64,000 bases of DNA, from positions 2,308,001 to 2,372,000 of the forward strand of contig NC_088340.1 in assembly GCF_036884655.1 (NCBI RefSeq). Reading direction: 5' to 3'. A model generated the notes under the pieces. That model saw nothing but the letters and a program-made list of their open reading frames with translations, made no database searches and was not told where the DNA came from. Each line of letters opens with the position of its first letter. Within the stretch, counting starts at the first letter, position 1. The DNA is from Musa acuminata AAA Group (lineage: Eukaryota; Streptophyta; Magnoliopsida; Zingiberales; Musaceae). A program made the position numbers and the translations under genes. Shown piece by piece: positions 35,916 through 56,240 of the stretch.

Positions 35916-36303
35916 CATCTATCTCGTTCGTTACCCCAAGGATTGGGATTCATGTGAGGAGTCATGCGAGCCACGTTGTTCTGTTGCCGCCTTTGTTAGA
36001 TGGTTCACATCCAAAGCCACTTCTCGCGGCAGTTTGTGCAGGGTGGAAAGATAGCAAGGCATCATCTTTTCCATCTCGTTCTTCCTCCTTGTTTTGATCT
36101 ACAATTCAACTCTACTATTCTTGTTTGCATTCAACATAAATGAAGTATTGATAGGATGGGATGGATGGGATGGTTTTGATAGAATAGGGAGGCACCCTCA
36201 GCTTAATAAATATTCTTGATTCACTCCTTATATAAGACATGGAGAACAATATCAACGCCCTTAGTCTTCCCATCCACATACATTTTATATGTTGTGGTAC
36301 TCA

Positions 36304-36306
<3 letters not shown>

Positions 36307-36385
<79 letters not shown>
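36307..36385. repeat. (AT)n microsatellite
   Basis: About 79 bp of AT repeats followed by a short ATC run, just beyond the stop codon of the first peroxidase gene. Confidence 0.95.
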
Positions 36386-36386
<1 letters not shown>

Positions 36387-36404
36387 CTATCATCATCATC
36401 ATCA

Positions 36405-38926
<2,522 letters not shown>

Positions 38927-39010
38927 GCTAGGAGAAATTCAGATGGAACCGGAAGAAGCTATATGTATGAATTCACACTGTGGAAACGCAAGGATATATA
39001 GCCTTTAGTA

Positions 39011-39056
<46 letters not shown>

Positions 39057-40399
39057 TAGATGGAGATGATGGAGCTTCTAATCTTGGGATGTGGGGATGG
39101 AGGCAGTCTTGGATCCCAAAACTCTCTCTTATGTCTCTCACATAACCATAAAAAATGAATGCGAGCAAACTCAAAATAATGTTGTGTCCATGTCGTACAG
39201 CTAGCTATAAACGGCAACGAGAAGCTTGGGGGACGTGACAATTGTGTCGCTGTCGAGCTTGCTTGTGTGCTTTGCTTCGCGATGAGGCTTGTGGGAATAT
39301 TATTTTCTTTAGGCGTTTCTCGATTTTGTTGGATTCCAATAGGACCACCGGTGGGGACAATTACCATTCACCGGGCCAGAAAGATACCCTGTGACTCTCT
39401 CTTCTGCTACTGCTGCTATCTCACAGTCACATCGATCAACTGTATCCTTTGCTCCATTCGTATTTAGCATTATTATTTGGATGCCTACCTTTGTCCCCAA
39501 CAAAAACAAAACTGAGAGGCATTTTAGATACTTCGATTGTAAGAGAAGATTGACACACTCCTACTGATACCAAATTTACCGATTGTCATCGAGTCATGTA
39601 TAAAAAGAGAAATATATATTTTTTTTCATTATAGTAAAGAAGACAATAACAAATTTCTTTCTCTTCGTTTATGAGGAGAAAGACAATCACAAACTTCTTT
39701 CTCTCCCTTTATGATAAGGAAGATAATTTTAAACTCCCTTCTCTTACAAGAAAAGATATCATAAATTTTTTTATTTCTTTAATATATAAAAATATATCCC
39801 AAGTAAAAAAAAAACGATACTAACTCATTTTGAAATGCTTAAACCCATATTTAGAGACCTCATATGCTAACTTAAGCATCAGATGAATCAAGATGGGAAA
39901 ACCCCTCGCTACTGATCGCTTATGTAGGATTTCAACACATTTAAGGAGTTCCTTAAGACGACCTAAAGCCCCATTTAGTAAGTAAGTCGTATCTCGGGAT
40001 GATCGCAGGACCATCATTGTGAGCTGGTAACACTTCAGAAGTTCACCTATCATCTCAGTTCCTTGCTCGAGTCACTTTCTCACTATGGAGCGAACCCCTC
40101 GGACAGAGTTTTATCTTTGAGATCAAATCATGTCGTATTGACTCCCCGGTAACGACACCAACACAACAATATTTTAACTTAAAGACAAAATATGACTTAT
40201 CAGTTAACAACGTATGTCACTATAAATACTAATAACAATATAAGAAGCCAACCTATTAGAATATATACTTTGCGCCGAGTAATAAAATTTAGCGATTAAT
40301 GAAGTGGTTCTTTATGTCTGCTCAAAGATTATCCAAATAAACACCACCTCAGTTTCATTCATCTACTCAAATTTGACGCCATCAATGGCCTTCCTGAGT
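38927..40399. other. Spacer between peroxidase copy A and the peroxidase pseudogene
   Basis: Contains a TA microsatellite at about 39015-39051, inside the probable promoter of copy A. At 39820-40053 minus there is a 77-codon frame of unknown origin with no recognised domain. Nothing else was recognised. Confidence 0.5.
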
Positions 40400-45138
<4,739 letters not shown>

Positions 45139-45153
45139 TTCTCGGCGCGGGCG

Positions 45154-45162
45154 TTAGGGTTT
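45154..45162 (-). promoter_or_regulatory. Telo-box in the RPL7a leader
   Basis: AAACCCTAA on the minus strand, 16 bp before the ATG. Telo-boxes are a known feature of plant ribosomal-protein and translation genes, linked to expression in dividing cells. Confidence 0.75.
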
Positions 45163-45223
45163 AGTGTGCGGAGACGGCGCAGTAGAACCAGCGGAAGCGG
45201 CCGACCGTCCGGAGATTCCACCT

Positions 45224-45240
45224 CTTATATAGGGGGCCCA
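45224..45240 (-). promoter_or_regulatory. TATA box and TGGGCC element of RPL7a
   Basis: On the minus strand TGGGCC (45240-45235, a site II-type element) is followed by TATATAAG (45231-45224), about 90 bp before the ATG. The pairing of a TGGGCC element with a telo-box is typical of plant ribosomal protein genes. Confidence 0.7.
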
Positions 45241-45249
45241 GCTCTTGCA

Positions 45250-48020
45250 CAACATTATATCAGAGCATGTGCTTTGCACGTGCCATCTTTGTTTTCTTAT
45301 ACCTTCACAAAAATATTATAATTTTAATAAAAACATATTATAATATATGTCAACTTTGCTTGCATGCTCTTCTTACTCGTAAATTCATTATAACCTCAAT
45401 CGGGAATGGTAAGTTATTTTATGTTGAATTTTAAATCTATATTTTTATAAATATATTAAAATATATTATAACTCACATATTAGCAAAACAGATTCACCTA
45501 TGGACCGATTTAATGCAAAGTACGAGAGTTGTATTATAGGGAAAAACAAAAGGGAAACACCAACCGTAAAAATCTCAAAATGTCGAGAAAATTAGGATAA
45601 TTTGATTAACTTTTTTATTGAATTAATTTGATTAATGAGGATAAATTAGTCGACAAAGTTGATCGGTATTACGGTACCAAGGACAACAAAGCTCATTTTT
45701 TAGTATAGATGATGTGTTTTTCTATTTTTTATATTTAATTTGAGAAAAAAAATCATCCAGACATATGCTCAAGGTTTTTTTAATGAGATTACTATTTACT
45801 ATCTTATTTTTTTTTAATAATTTTTCAAGATTATCTTTTTATAAATGAACATAAATACCATATGATTCCTTTTTTTTTTCTCTTTTTCTTTCTCCTCCTC
45901 TTCGGAAGAACAATTATCAAGAAGGTAATGAATAGGGCTGACAGGCATTGAGTGACAATAAAATACATGTTGAGAGGTAATAATCGATAACAATAAGCAC
46001 AAGTTAGGAGATTATGATCGACGAGGAGCACGAGTTATGGGGCAACAGAAAGTATAGGTTTGAAGGGGGTGATCGATGATAAGGAGTGTGAATTAAAGAG
46101 CAATGATCGATGATAGGTAGCACAGGTTATGGGGCGATAATTGACAACAAGAAGTATAGATTAAGAGAATATTGACGGCAGCAAAGTGCACAAAATCACA
46201 AGAGACAAGGGTTGTGGAGAAGGATAAAATCAAAATGAGTTAGCTTAGAAGTAGTAAAGTATTATTTTATTAATATTTTAGGAGATTATGAATAGTAAAA
46301 GATTATCAATAGTAGGCCTTTTTTAATTAGTAGGATTATAAATAGTATGCTTTTTTTAATCAAAAAGATTTTTTAAAAATATTTTTAGCTAACTTTAAGT
46401 ATATGATAAATGACAATGACATGAAACACTTAAAAAAATAAATAAATAAATAAAGAAGAAGATATAGGAGTACTACCATTTATCTAGCAAGTGATTTTAA
46501 ATGAAAATGCTACTTCAAATGGTTATATGAAACTAATACATTAAGAGAATCTTGATTGTTCTTAAAGGATACTTAGGAAGGAAAAGTATATTCTCATATA
46601 TAAAAAATTATAGTTGTTATTAAAGGATATTTATGAAAAATGTTGTAAATTCTCCTATTAGATGACAAATCAGAAAAAGAGTATCATGCAGAATTAAAAG
46701 TAGATAAAGATTCAATTGAATTTTATGAAGAAAAAAATTTAGTCACACTTGCTAAGTTTATGAAACAATAACTATGACATGTTTGGAGGGAAAGCTACAA
46801 AAGCAGTTGATAACATTGATAGTAGATAATTTTATTTTTATTGAAAGCATAACTTGTTTTATCTTCTGTATAAATTGTTGAAACCTTACCATCCGAATGA
46901 GATATTTTCTAACCTGCACAACATTTACTTCAATCATCTAAATAGTAACTAGTATCATTGCGATGTGATCTAGATTTCCAATGTGTAACCTATACTCCTA
47001 CTAGCTGTCTTCCATTTCTTAAAATGTGGTGTCCTTCCTGCAATGGTCACTGCCTTTATTAAATTTATTAGATAAGAAAAAGTGGAGAAGATTGCTTTTA
47101 GAAGCAAATATATATTTGGGACACCAAATCGACCCAAAGACAATCGATCATATAAGTTTCAATATTTTTGGTCCAATAAAAAGTGGTTCCAAGTTGTCCA
47201 CCACACCAGAGTGGTAAAGTGTGTGTTGGACTAGACCTTCACACTGGATAGAAACAGTGAGATATCACAAGGCCTTAAAAAGAAGGAGATTGGGTTGTAT
47301 ATGATTTTAGATATTCGAAGAGGTATAGCTTTGGTTGTCTCTAAAAGAAATAAAAGAATTGTTAGCCTTAGAGTAGGTGAAGCGTAGGTCCAAATGCATG
47401 CAAAGGGACAGTGAGGCTTATGCTTTCCTGACATGGAGATAAGGAGATAATCCCATCTTGCGAAAGCTTGTTCTACAATCAAAGTTGCTTTGGTGTGAAG
47501 CTATGATTCCTTAATGCCTATTTTATGGTACATGACATGATTATTCTACCCTTGTAAATGCTAGCTCAGTTGCATAGAAAGCTAGTTGTAATGGTGCGAA
47601 GAGTGTTTTTGAATCAAACTTATTTGAATCAAGCGTTGTGATAGTTATATTTGTCACCCATGCTTTTTCTGTGTCTTCTATTATCTGCTCTTGTCTGGAT
47701 TAGATTAGATTAGATTAGATTAGATTCCCAATAAAGTTACTTTGCTTTATTTAATTCTAAGTTTAACACCTAATCTCAGTCAGGGTTGTGCTGTGCATGA
47801 TAACATTCGAAAGAAAGAAAACTGTATGAGGTGTTCACGAAATGGAAAGGAGAAAGAAACCTCATCACATAGAAATCACTACTACAAGCAACTACTTTAT
47901 TCTGCATCGATCCCGAGAAGTAGGTGGGGCGGCGGACACAAGATGGAATAGTAGAATCAAGAATGAAGAGAACAACTCATGAGATGGCAATTCAGCCACC
48001 CCACAAAAAATAATACAAAT
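45250..48020. other. Intergenic stretch between RPL7a and peroxidase copy B
   Basis: AT-rich, no recognised gene. A decayed minisatellite (about 45-bp period, motifs like GATCGATGATAAGGAG) lies at about 45960-46190. A (GATTA)n repeat of six units lies at 47698-47727. Confidence 0.5.
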
Positions 48021-48025
48021 CATCA

Positions 48026-49192
<1,167 letters not shown>

Positions 49193-51411
49193 GGCGTTCG
49201 ATGGTTCTTCAATTTTGAGGGAACAGATGGTTGTGGCAGAAGCTTATAGCTTGCAGACACACAAAAGAACCTCCCACTGCGGTGTGACATATGCAAAAAG
49301 AGCATTTCTGTGGCCTCACATGCTTGAGAGTATACATAACATATATATTACATGCTCGGAACAACTCAAACCATATGATTAGGACGATGGCCACCACGTT
49401 GCCCGCATCTCACTCTAAAGACTGGTAAAACGGAGTAGTATATGTGTATGCCAGTGAAGAAAGTTGCATACTCTTTAATATACTCTCATTCCATGAATAT
49501 GCATATAACACGCAACCACTGGAACACTAGACGATAGATCGGTAAACACGATCATAACCAAATCTATCAGTAAGTGAGAACGATCGATCAATGTCTTTGC
49601 TGCTGGTCGGCGTGCTAAGCTTCTCCCTTTATTGCTCCAGCTCTCTCTCTCTCTCTCTCTTTATTGCTTCTTGTAAGTAATACTTGCAATGAGGGTGGGT
49701 GGGTTCCATCTCAGCACAGCCATGTGCCAGCTATGCGTGGGACCACCACGGATGACAGCGATACAACGCAAAAGTGTTGGAAACGACGCGAACAAACATG
49801 CCCGGAATCAGTTAAACGAACGAGTGCGGCCGCCACGGGATCGCGATGCATGCACAGACGACATGCCGACGGCAGGGGAGGAAGCGAACGGCGGTGGGTG
49901 AAAGAAAGACCATGGCCATTCCCCACCGCCGCCACCAGAAGGTGGTAATTGGCCCTCTCAAATATTTGGTTATGCTCATAGATAAATTATGTTACACTTG
50001 ATTGTAAAATCAACCTAAAATTACTTTAAAAATAAAAAAACCAATTCAATGGAGCGGGTTTGGATGGGTTGATGGCGTGATGGATGCGGGTCAGGATTCT
50101 GTAAGTTGGACGCATGGATCTTAGATTCGATTGGATGAACCTGTACGACGGCTGCAATTGTCCAGCCATTATAATCCCCACAGCTGTGGATCCCGCTATA
50201 ACCTGTGTCCCTTGCGTCGTATACCCAAAGACGCAACCAACCATCAACGATAAGATGGAGCCGTGTGGGACCCACGTAGAAGGAAAGAAAGGACCCACCA
50301 AAAACATGCCCCTGCTGAGGCGGTAGTAAATTTATTGTTTTTGGCGACGAAAGCGCGTCGCACGCGGACGAAGCTGTCACCGCTACTATCACCAGCAGAG
50401 CAGATCGAACGGTGCTGACTTTTTTTTGCCCGTCGTCGACCGTGGGAGATCGGACGGGTGGGCTTTGTCTCATGAGGTCATTTCCGAGAGGAAGACCGCA
50501 GCATCTGTCCGCCGCACGAGCAGGGTTCGGTATAAGAGGAAAGCTTCGGTCTTCCAATGATGGGTCGCTTCGCTTCAAGATCACCTGCTCCCTTCGTAAT
50601 CCAAGTCCCCGCCGCCACTGAGGTGGTCGGATTCTTCGTGTCTGGCTAAACACAAGTAGGAAGAGAAGGAGGAAGTCCTCCTCCTAGGACTGATTTATCA
50701 CTCTCCTGCTCCCTTCCCAAGCCAAGCCAAGTCCTACTACTGGTACGTTAGATTTGGTCAGTGACTTCTTCCTCCATCTCCAAGGAGTTGATTGTTTTGA
50801 ATGTATCGAAGCCCACTTTTTGCGTTTTTGTGATGTCTCTGTTTGCTTCTCTCTAATCCTCTGTTTCTCTAAATTTTGCTGTGTTGTTTCTTCTTCGCTA
50901 TTGAGGGTGTTATCAATTTGGGACGAATGAAAACCACCCTGACTTTGCTTCGCTTTTGCCGTCATGTTTTTGTTCCTATTGGTTTCCGAATTACTTAGAC
51001 CTCGTTGCTGCCTCAGATTGTTCAAAATCTCCAGTTTGGTGTTCCGGATGAATCAAAATCTGGACTTTTTCCGATCTCCATTCTTAAATCGAGTATATCT
51101 TAGATTTTTCTTCATGTTCTGTGAGTCTCTCATTTTCGAAACATTTGGCACTTCGAAGTAATTATAGGAGTTTACCTCTGTTTTTATGCTGCTTGGATCA
51201 GTGACGTTTATGTCTTCTCCGTTGTCATTTTTGGCCCTGGCTTCTCTGTTCTTCACGCGTTCTTCAATGCTTTAAATCGACGATGGAAAAGATGGAAAAA
51301 TACAGGAAAAATAAAAACAGCGATCTGTTATTGTTCTTCACCGTGTAATCGGCGAATCATCCCGTCGCTGTTCCTTCTGCAGCTCACTCGACTGCCTGCT
51401 AGGAAACAGTG
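49193..51411. other. Promoter of peroxidase B and 5' region of the NHL gene
   Basis: No gene recognised at 49193-50500. A CT repeat is at about 49639-49661. From about 50530 (TATAAGA) the strand composition suits a 5' leader of the NHL gene. A donor-like CTACTG then GTACGT at about 50741 and an acceptor-like TTCTGCAG at about 51381 would frame a 5' leader intron. This is inference only. Confidence 0.4.
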
Positions 51412-52209
51412 ATGATGGCTGACCGCGTCCACCCAGTGCAGCCGGAACCTGCCACCGGACTGATACCGGACCCTTGGGAGAGCCCCCGCTCCTCCGCATC
51501 CTCCCAGAGTATCCTCCCCAAACCCGTGAGGCAGCCGGGAAGCTACGTGATCCAGGTGCCTAGGGACCTGATCCTCCGCGTCCCGCCGGGGGGCAAAGGT
51601 AGTCGCGCGAAGGCTTACGCCCGCCGCCGCGGCTGCTGCTTCCTTGTCTTCGCCTGGCTTGGCGCCATCCTCTTCCTCCTTGCCGTCGTCGCCGACATCC
51701 TATACCTCGTCTTTCGACCCCGGGTCCCCCAATACTCCATCGACGCCCTCTCCATCGCCTCCTTCAACCTCTCCGCTGCCTCTGTATCCCCTGCGTTCGA
51801 CGCCACCGTCCGCGCCGAGAACCCCAACAAGAAGGTCGGCATCTACTACAGCGACGGTAGCGACATCACGGTAGCCTACGACGGCGTCACGCTTTGCACC
51901 GGCGCCTGGCCTGCCTTATACCAGTCGCCGGGGAACGTGACGGTGTTCGTGGCGGCATTGAAGGGGTCCACGATCCGCCTGTCGTCGGCCGCCCGCCAAG
52001 CTTTGGTGACGGCGGAGACACAGCGGCAGGTGCCACTGGAGATCGACGTGAAGGTGCCCGTGAGGATCAAGTTCGGCGGCGTCACGAGCTGGACGATCAC
52101 CGTGAAGCTGAAGTGTGACGTGACGGTGACCGGCTTGACGGAGAATGCCAAGATCGTCTCCAAGAAGTGCGGTGTGAAGGTGAAGCTTTTCAAGTTTCTT
52201 GGTCCGTGA
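51412..52209 (+). CDS. NDR1/HIN1-like protein with LEA_2 domain
   Basis: Single-exon gene of 265 residues. The start is taken at the ATG at 51412, since the codon before it in frame is GTG. A cytosolic Pro/Ser-rich N-terminus (residues 1-70) is followed by a basic stretch (RAKAYARRRG) and one transmembrane segment at about residues 74-98 (CCFLVFAWLGAILFLLAVVA). The extracytosolic LEA_2 domain covers about 110-230, with FDATVRAENPNKKVGIYYSDGS, the hallmark NPN motif of NHL proteins. Family members sit in the plasma membrane and are linked to pathogen and abiotic stress responses. The exact role here is unknown. The coding sequence is GC-rich and intact. Confidence 0.9.
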   Translation: MMADRVHPVQPEPATGLIPDPWESPRSSASSQSILPKPVRQPGSYVIQVPRDLILRVPPGGKGSRAKAYARRRGCCFLVFAWLGAILFLLAVVADILYLVFRPRVPQYSIDALSIASFNLSAASVSPAFDATVRAENPNKKVGIYYSDGSDITVAYDGVTLCTGAWPALYQSPGNVTVFVAALKGSTIRLSSAARQALVTAETQRQVPLEIDVKVPVRIKFGGVTSWTITVKLKCDVTVTGLTENAKIVSKKCGVKVKLFKFLGP

Positions 52210-52414
52210 GAGATTTCAGGTGACGGATGGTGCTGACAGTTGACGGCAGAGAGTCTTCTTACGCTGTACTTACAGTTGGCTGATCATTTTGGGATTTTGA
52301 GATCAGATGGGTCCGTCCAATGCAGCTTCGGGTCTTTTGTAAGAAACAATCTTATGATTTCACCAAATGCTTGTGGAAACAGCTTTCTGCTTTGTTCGTC
52401 TCTTCACACGTTTA

Positions 52415-52578
52415 ATCTTTTCTATGTATATCTTCTAATTTTGTTTTGTTTTCCTCTATCTTCTTTCTTATCTCTTCTCCTTAGCTTTGATGAAAGAATT
52501 CTAAGATTCACAACGGTATGCCCCTCAAACAGATAGTATGGTTTAAATTCAATTTATGCGTCTATGAGATGATACACT
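52415..52578 (+). repeat. Direct repeat, left copy, in the NHL 3' flank
   Basis: About 160 bp matching 54205-54378. Shared blocks include GAAAGAATTCT, ATGCCCCTCAAA, GATAGTATGGTTTAAAT and TGCGTCTATGAGAT. It lies in the probable 3' untranslated region of the NHL gene. Confidence 0.8.
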
Positions 52579-52599
52579 TGATCGTCTTTTTGTTAAATT

Positions 52600-54150
52600 T
52601 AAAGTATATATATTTTTTTAAAAAAAATTAGATTATTATATTTTTATTTTTATTTTTAAATAAATTTAATTAGATAAAAATTTAAAGAGATAATTTTTTT
52701 TAATTTAAATTATTATTCTACATCTATAAATAGATGACATCTATATGTATAGATTTATTTAAGTCTAAGTATTTATGTCTATAGGGATCAAGTTTAAGAG
52801 TAGTTCAAAATCCTGTAAATGTTTTTATGAGAAGTTTAGTGTAATTTTCTTTCTATTTTTGTCTTGGTTTTTTTTTGGTTTGATCTTAGGTTAGTAGTAC
52901 TTTTGTTACTATTATATGAGGATTATACTAGCATGTGATTTTTCTTTTTCTTCACATACTATCAAAGCCACAAGAATGGTATTTATATTTCAAAATCTTT
53001 TTGGTGAAAAAGATAATCTTTTTTTATTATGAATTACAATAGTTGAGTTTGTAGATTTCATATTAAATTTTTTAATTAATTTAACTATAAAACATAAAAA
53101 ATACGTTCGGAGTCTTATCTCATAGGATAAGATATATAAGATGTGATTGGTATGAATACAACAACATATATAATGAAATACTATCGTTGGAGATATCATG
53201 AAGAGAATATAGCTCCACTTTAGTATTTAGTGAATGATTTGATAAATGCTATACAAAGTGATTTATTTATTTTTTTTAAAAAAATTATTTTTAACATTAA
53301 AAATTCATATTGAGAGATATCATTTTTTGATCTTTACGAGTCTATTTCTGATACACAAATAAAATATTATATTATTCATGATCTTCAAAAAAAAATATTT
53401 CTTATGTTATATTTATTCAAGGATAGGTCCAATAACTATCCTTAATAAAGTTAAAAAATCTTTTTACTTCTCAAGAATATTTAGCTTATCAAATAACGAG
53501 AGTTTCTACCTCAAGGGAATATGGAGATGCCCTTTTTTAAGATAAGAAAAAAGATAATGATAAATATAAAAAAAAAAGAAGAATGATACTAATAACAAGC
53601 TAGAGTCTTCTTCGAATAATGATATAAATCGAAAGAAAATTAGGTGTTATAGGTTTGACAATTTAGGCCATATTAAGAAAAATTATCATGATTAAATGAG
53701 AAAATATTATAAATAATAAAGATTATTCCAATACTATTGATGAAGATTAAGGTAAATATTTTATGACTAAACTATTGAGGCCATGACATTCATCAATTTA
53801 TAATTGATTTATGATATGGTCATCATCTCATAGGTGATAGAATAAAATTCATCAATCTTCGTCAATATGAAAATAATAATATAATTATCATGATAGATAA
53901 TATTGTTCATCAAGCAAAGAAAGAAGGTATCATCATAATCTCATATAAAGACATTTATCTTATTTATATTAAACAGTGTATAATATTTCAAGTACGAAGA
54001 ACTTTTTTTTCCTATTATAAATATAATTGATGTTAAAAATTATATTCTTTTTATCTTGATATAGTCAAATTTCTTTGTAATATAAAATAATTAAATATAG
54101 ACTTTCTCTTCTATTTGGTTTAAACTTGAATTAGTAATATTTTGTTATTA
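52600..54150 (+). mobile_element. Decayed copia fragment (gag to protease)
   Basis: A degenerate primer-binding-like site (ACTATCAAAGCC, 52958-52969) is followed by AT-rich, stop-ridden sequence. This still shows a zinc-knuckle remnant (CYRFDNLGHIKKNY at about 53645, two Cys lost) and a protease-like block (HHLIGDRIKF at about 53815). No integrase or RT was seen. It lies between two direct copies of the NHL downstream sequence. Confidence 0.6.
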
Positions 54151-54204
54151 CTATTTTGGGAAAGAAATACACTTAAAGATGATCTCCTATTCACATATTT
54201 AATC

Positions 54205-54378
54205 TATCTATATATATATATCTTCTATTTTCGTTTTATTTTTTTCTTTCTCTTATTTTTCATCTGTTCTCATTTAACCGATGGTTTTGGTGAAAGAATT
54301 CTTGGATTCACATGCCCCTCAAAATAATTTTACATGTGATAGTATGGTTTAAATCCATTCTCTGCGTCTATGAGATAC
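54205..54378 (+). repeat. Direct repeat, right copy
   Basis: Second copy of 52415-52578. The two flank the copia remnant about 1.8 kb apart. Confidence 0.8.
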
Positions 54379-54399
54379 ATTTGACCTCAAAAGAATCTG

Positions 54400-55872
54400 C
54401 TCTATGGTTATAAATTTTTAATTTTAATTTTTTTTATTCTCCTCTATTATCAGATAGTCCTCTCCCAAAGACATTGATGCAATGTTCAGATTCTTTATTT
54501 TTAATGTTCATATCACCGTCAATTTCTTGAGTCTTTATATCCTCTGGCAGCTCGACATGACGAAGACAAACATCATCGTGGCTTTCTCATCATGGAGATG
54601 GACGGTCGAGTAGCGGAATACGATAGGCTGAGAACCATTTGTACAAGTATAATATTTTCTTTTCGTAGGTTATTACTAGAGTAGTAATATTAAAATATCG
54701 AAGGTATGCAAATACTATTATAAGCGTATTCTTCGATCTCGTGTAAGCATTATAGAGGAGTTATTTAAGATATAATTGGTATGATTCTTTTATGAGCACA
54801 ATCGTGAAAAACATGAAGATATTTTACATCAGCAATGAAGGAGAAATAAAAAGAAAGAATGAAAATAAGAAAGAAATCTTCTCTCTTTTCTTTCTTTTTT
54901 TTAATCTATTTTTTGAATTAATTTTAATATATTTTTTCACTATAATGTTGGCTGGGAAATGGCTTATTTATATTCAATCCCATTCAATAAGCAACTGTCA
55001 TATGGTACTGTACAACAACTTGCTCTCATATGGTACACACCCGTGAGACACGGGGGAACACCACGCTCTTGCATGACGCGCGCACACTCGCACGTCGACG
55101 CATGAGTGGTACCTGTGTAGCGATTCCTATGACTTTGGGATGCTGATGAGCTAAGAGGGCGAGATAAGGTGTCTACTGGTTAGCACAAGTGGTTCTGCCA
55201 CATAATGTCGTGATCTATATCATGATATTGTTGATTTCTTGAGTTGACTCGTATGCGTACGTATCACGAAGCCATTATCAACACCACGAGTTGTATCTTT
55301 ATTTCGCTTTCAAATGACACTGTCATCTCGTCTTCGACGTCAAGGTTGGTATGAAACCAATTCACGATCTTATAAGATTTGCGTGCTGCAGACCGCCGTT
55401 ACCTCACCGGCCAACCAATGATTTCTAGATATTACTCGTTTCTTTCGTTCCCGTCTCGCTGTTGCCGCCGCCATCTTTTTCCTTCTTCACTATCATTTCA
55501 TTCACCACAAACGTAAGATATCTAAAAGCTGCGGTATAAGCACTCGAAATACACGCAGCCGACTCGTGCATGTTCCTCGTGGAAGAGAAGTACCTTCTCT
55601 CACTCCTCAGCCATTCGTCTCGTCCAGCTCGTGCGGTACGATTGAATCTCGCAGACAGGGACGTGTATGACTTTAACAAGAGGAGAATTTTGATCATAAT
55701 AGATAACTTCGCTTTCGTTGACTGAGACATGCATCTCCCATCAAATGCTCCCTCTCTTTCTTCGTGCCTTCGCATCAAACACAGATTTCCGCTGTCGTAA
55801 TGAACGTATTAGCTGCCCAGCTGTTCGTGTTATCGTGTGTGAATCGCAATACAACTTATACACACACACACA

Positions 55873-55921
<49 letters not shown>

Positions 55922-56240
55922 CAAGAGTGTGCAGGGGAGACCAAGCCCTATTGGGAGCATGGTGAGCCTCTCTGCCAAGTGTTCAACTCTCTCAGTAACT
56001 CTCTGGGCAAATCTTGGAGCCACTTGACTCTATCTGACACCTCTGTGCCGTGGTTCACAATCTCGAGCTAAAAGCTGAACCGATGCATCAGCATGTGAGT
56101 TGTGTTAATGGAAAACAATGGTAAGCTTACCCTCCCCCACCTCTCCCTCTCTTTATGTATACATATACACTTCAGGCCCCCCTCTCCGAAGAGCCAAACC
56201 CATCACCCCATTCCTTCAACGCTTTGCACCACCAATCCCC
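54400..56240. other. Upstream region of the WRI1-like gene
   Basis: No recognised gene. A compound microsatellite (CA)n(GA)n occupies about 55859-55919, roughly 320 bp before the ATG. GA runs near plant promoters can bind BBR/BPC factors. A TATA-like stretch lies near 56155-56166. Confidence 0.5.

Noticed and set aside
50021..50653. 210-codon minus-strand frame upstream of the NHL gene
   Set aside because: No recognisable domain, and it overlaps the likely promoter and leader of the NHL gene on the other strand.
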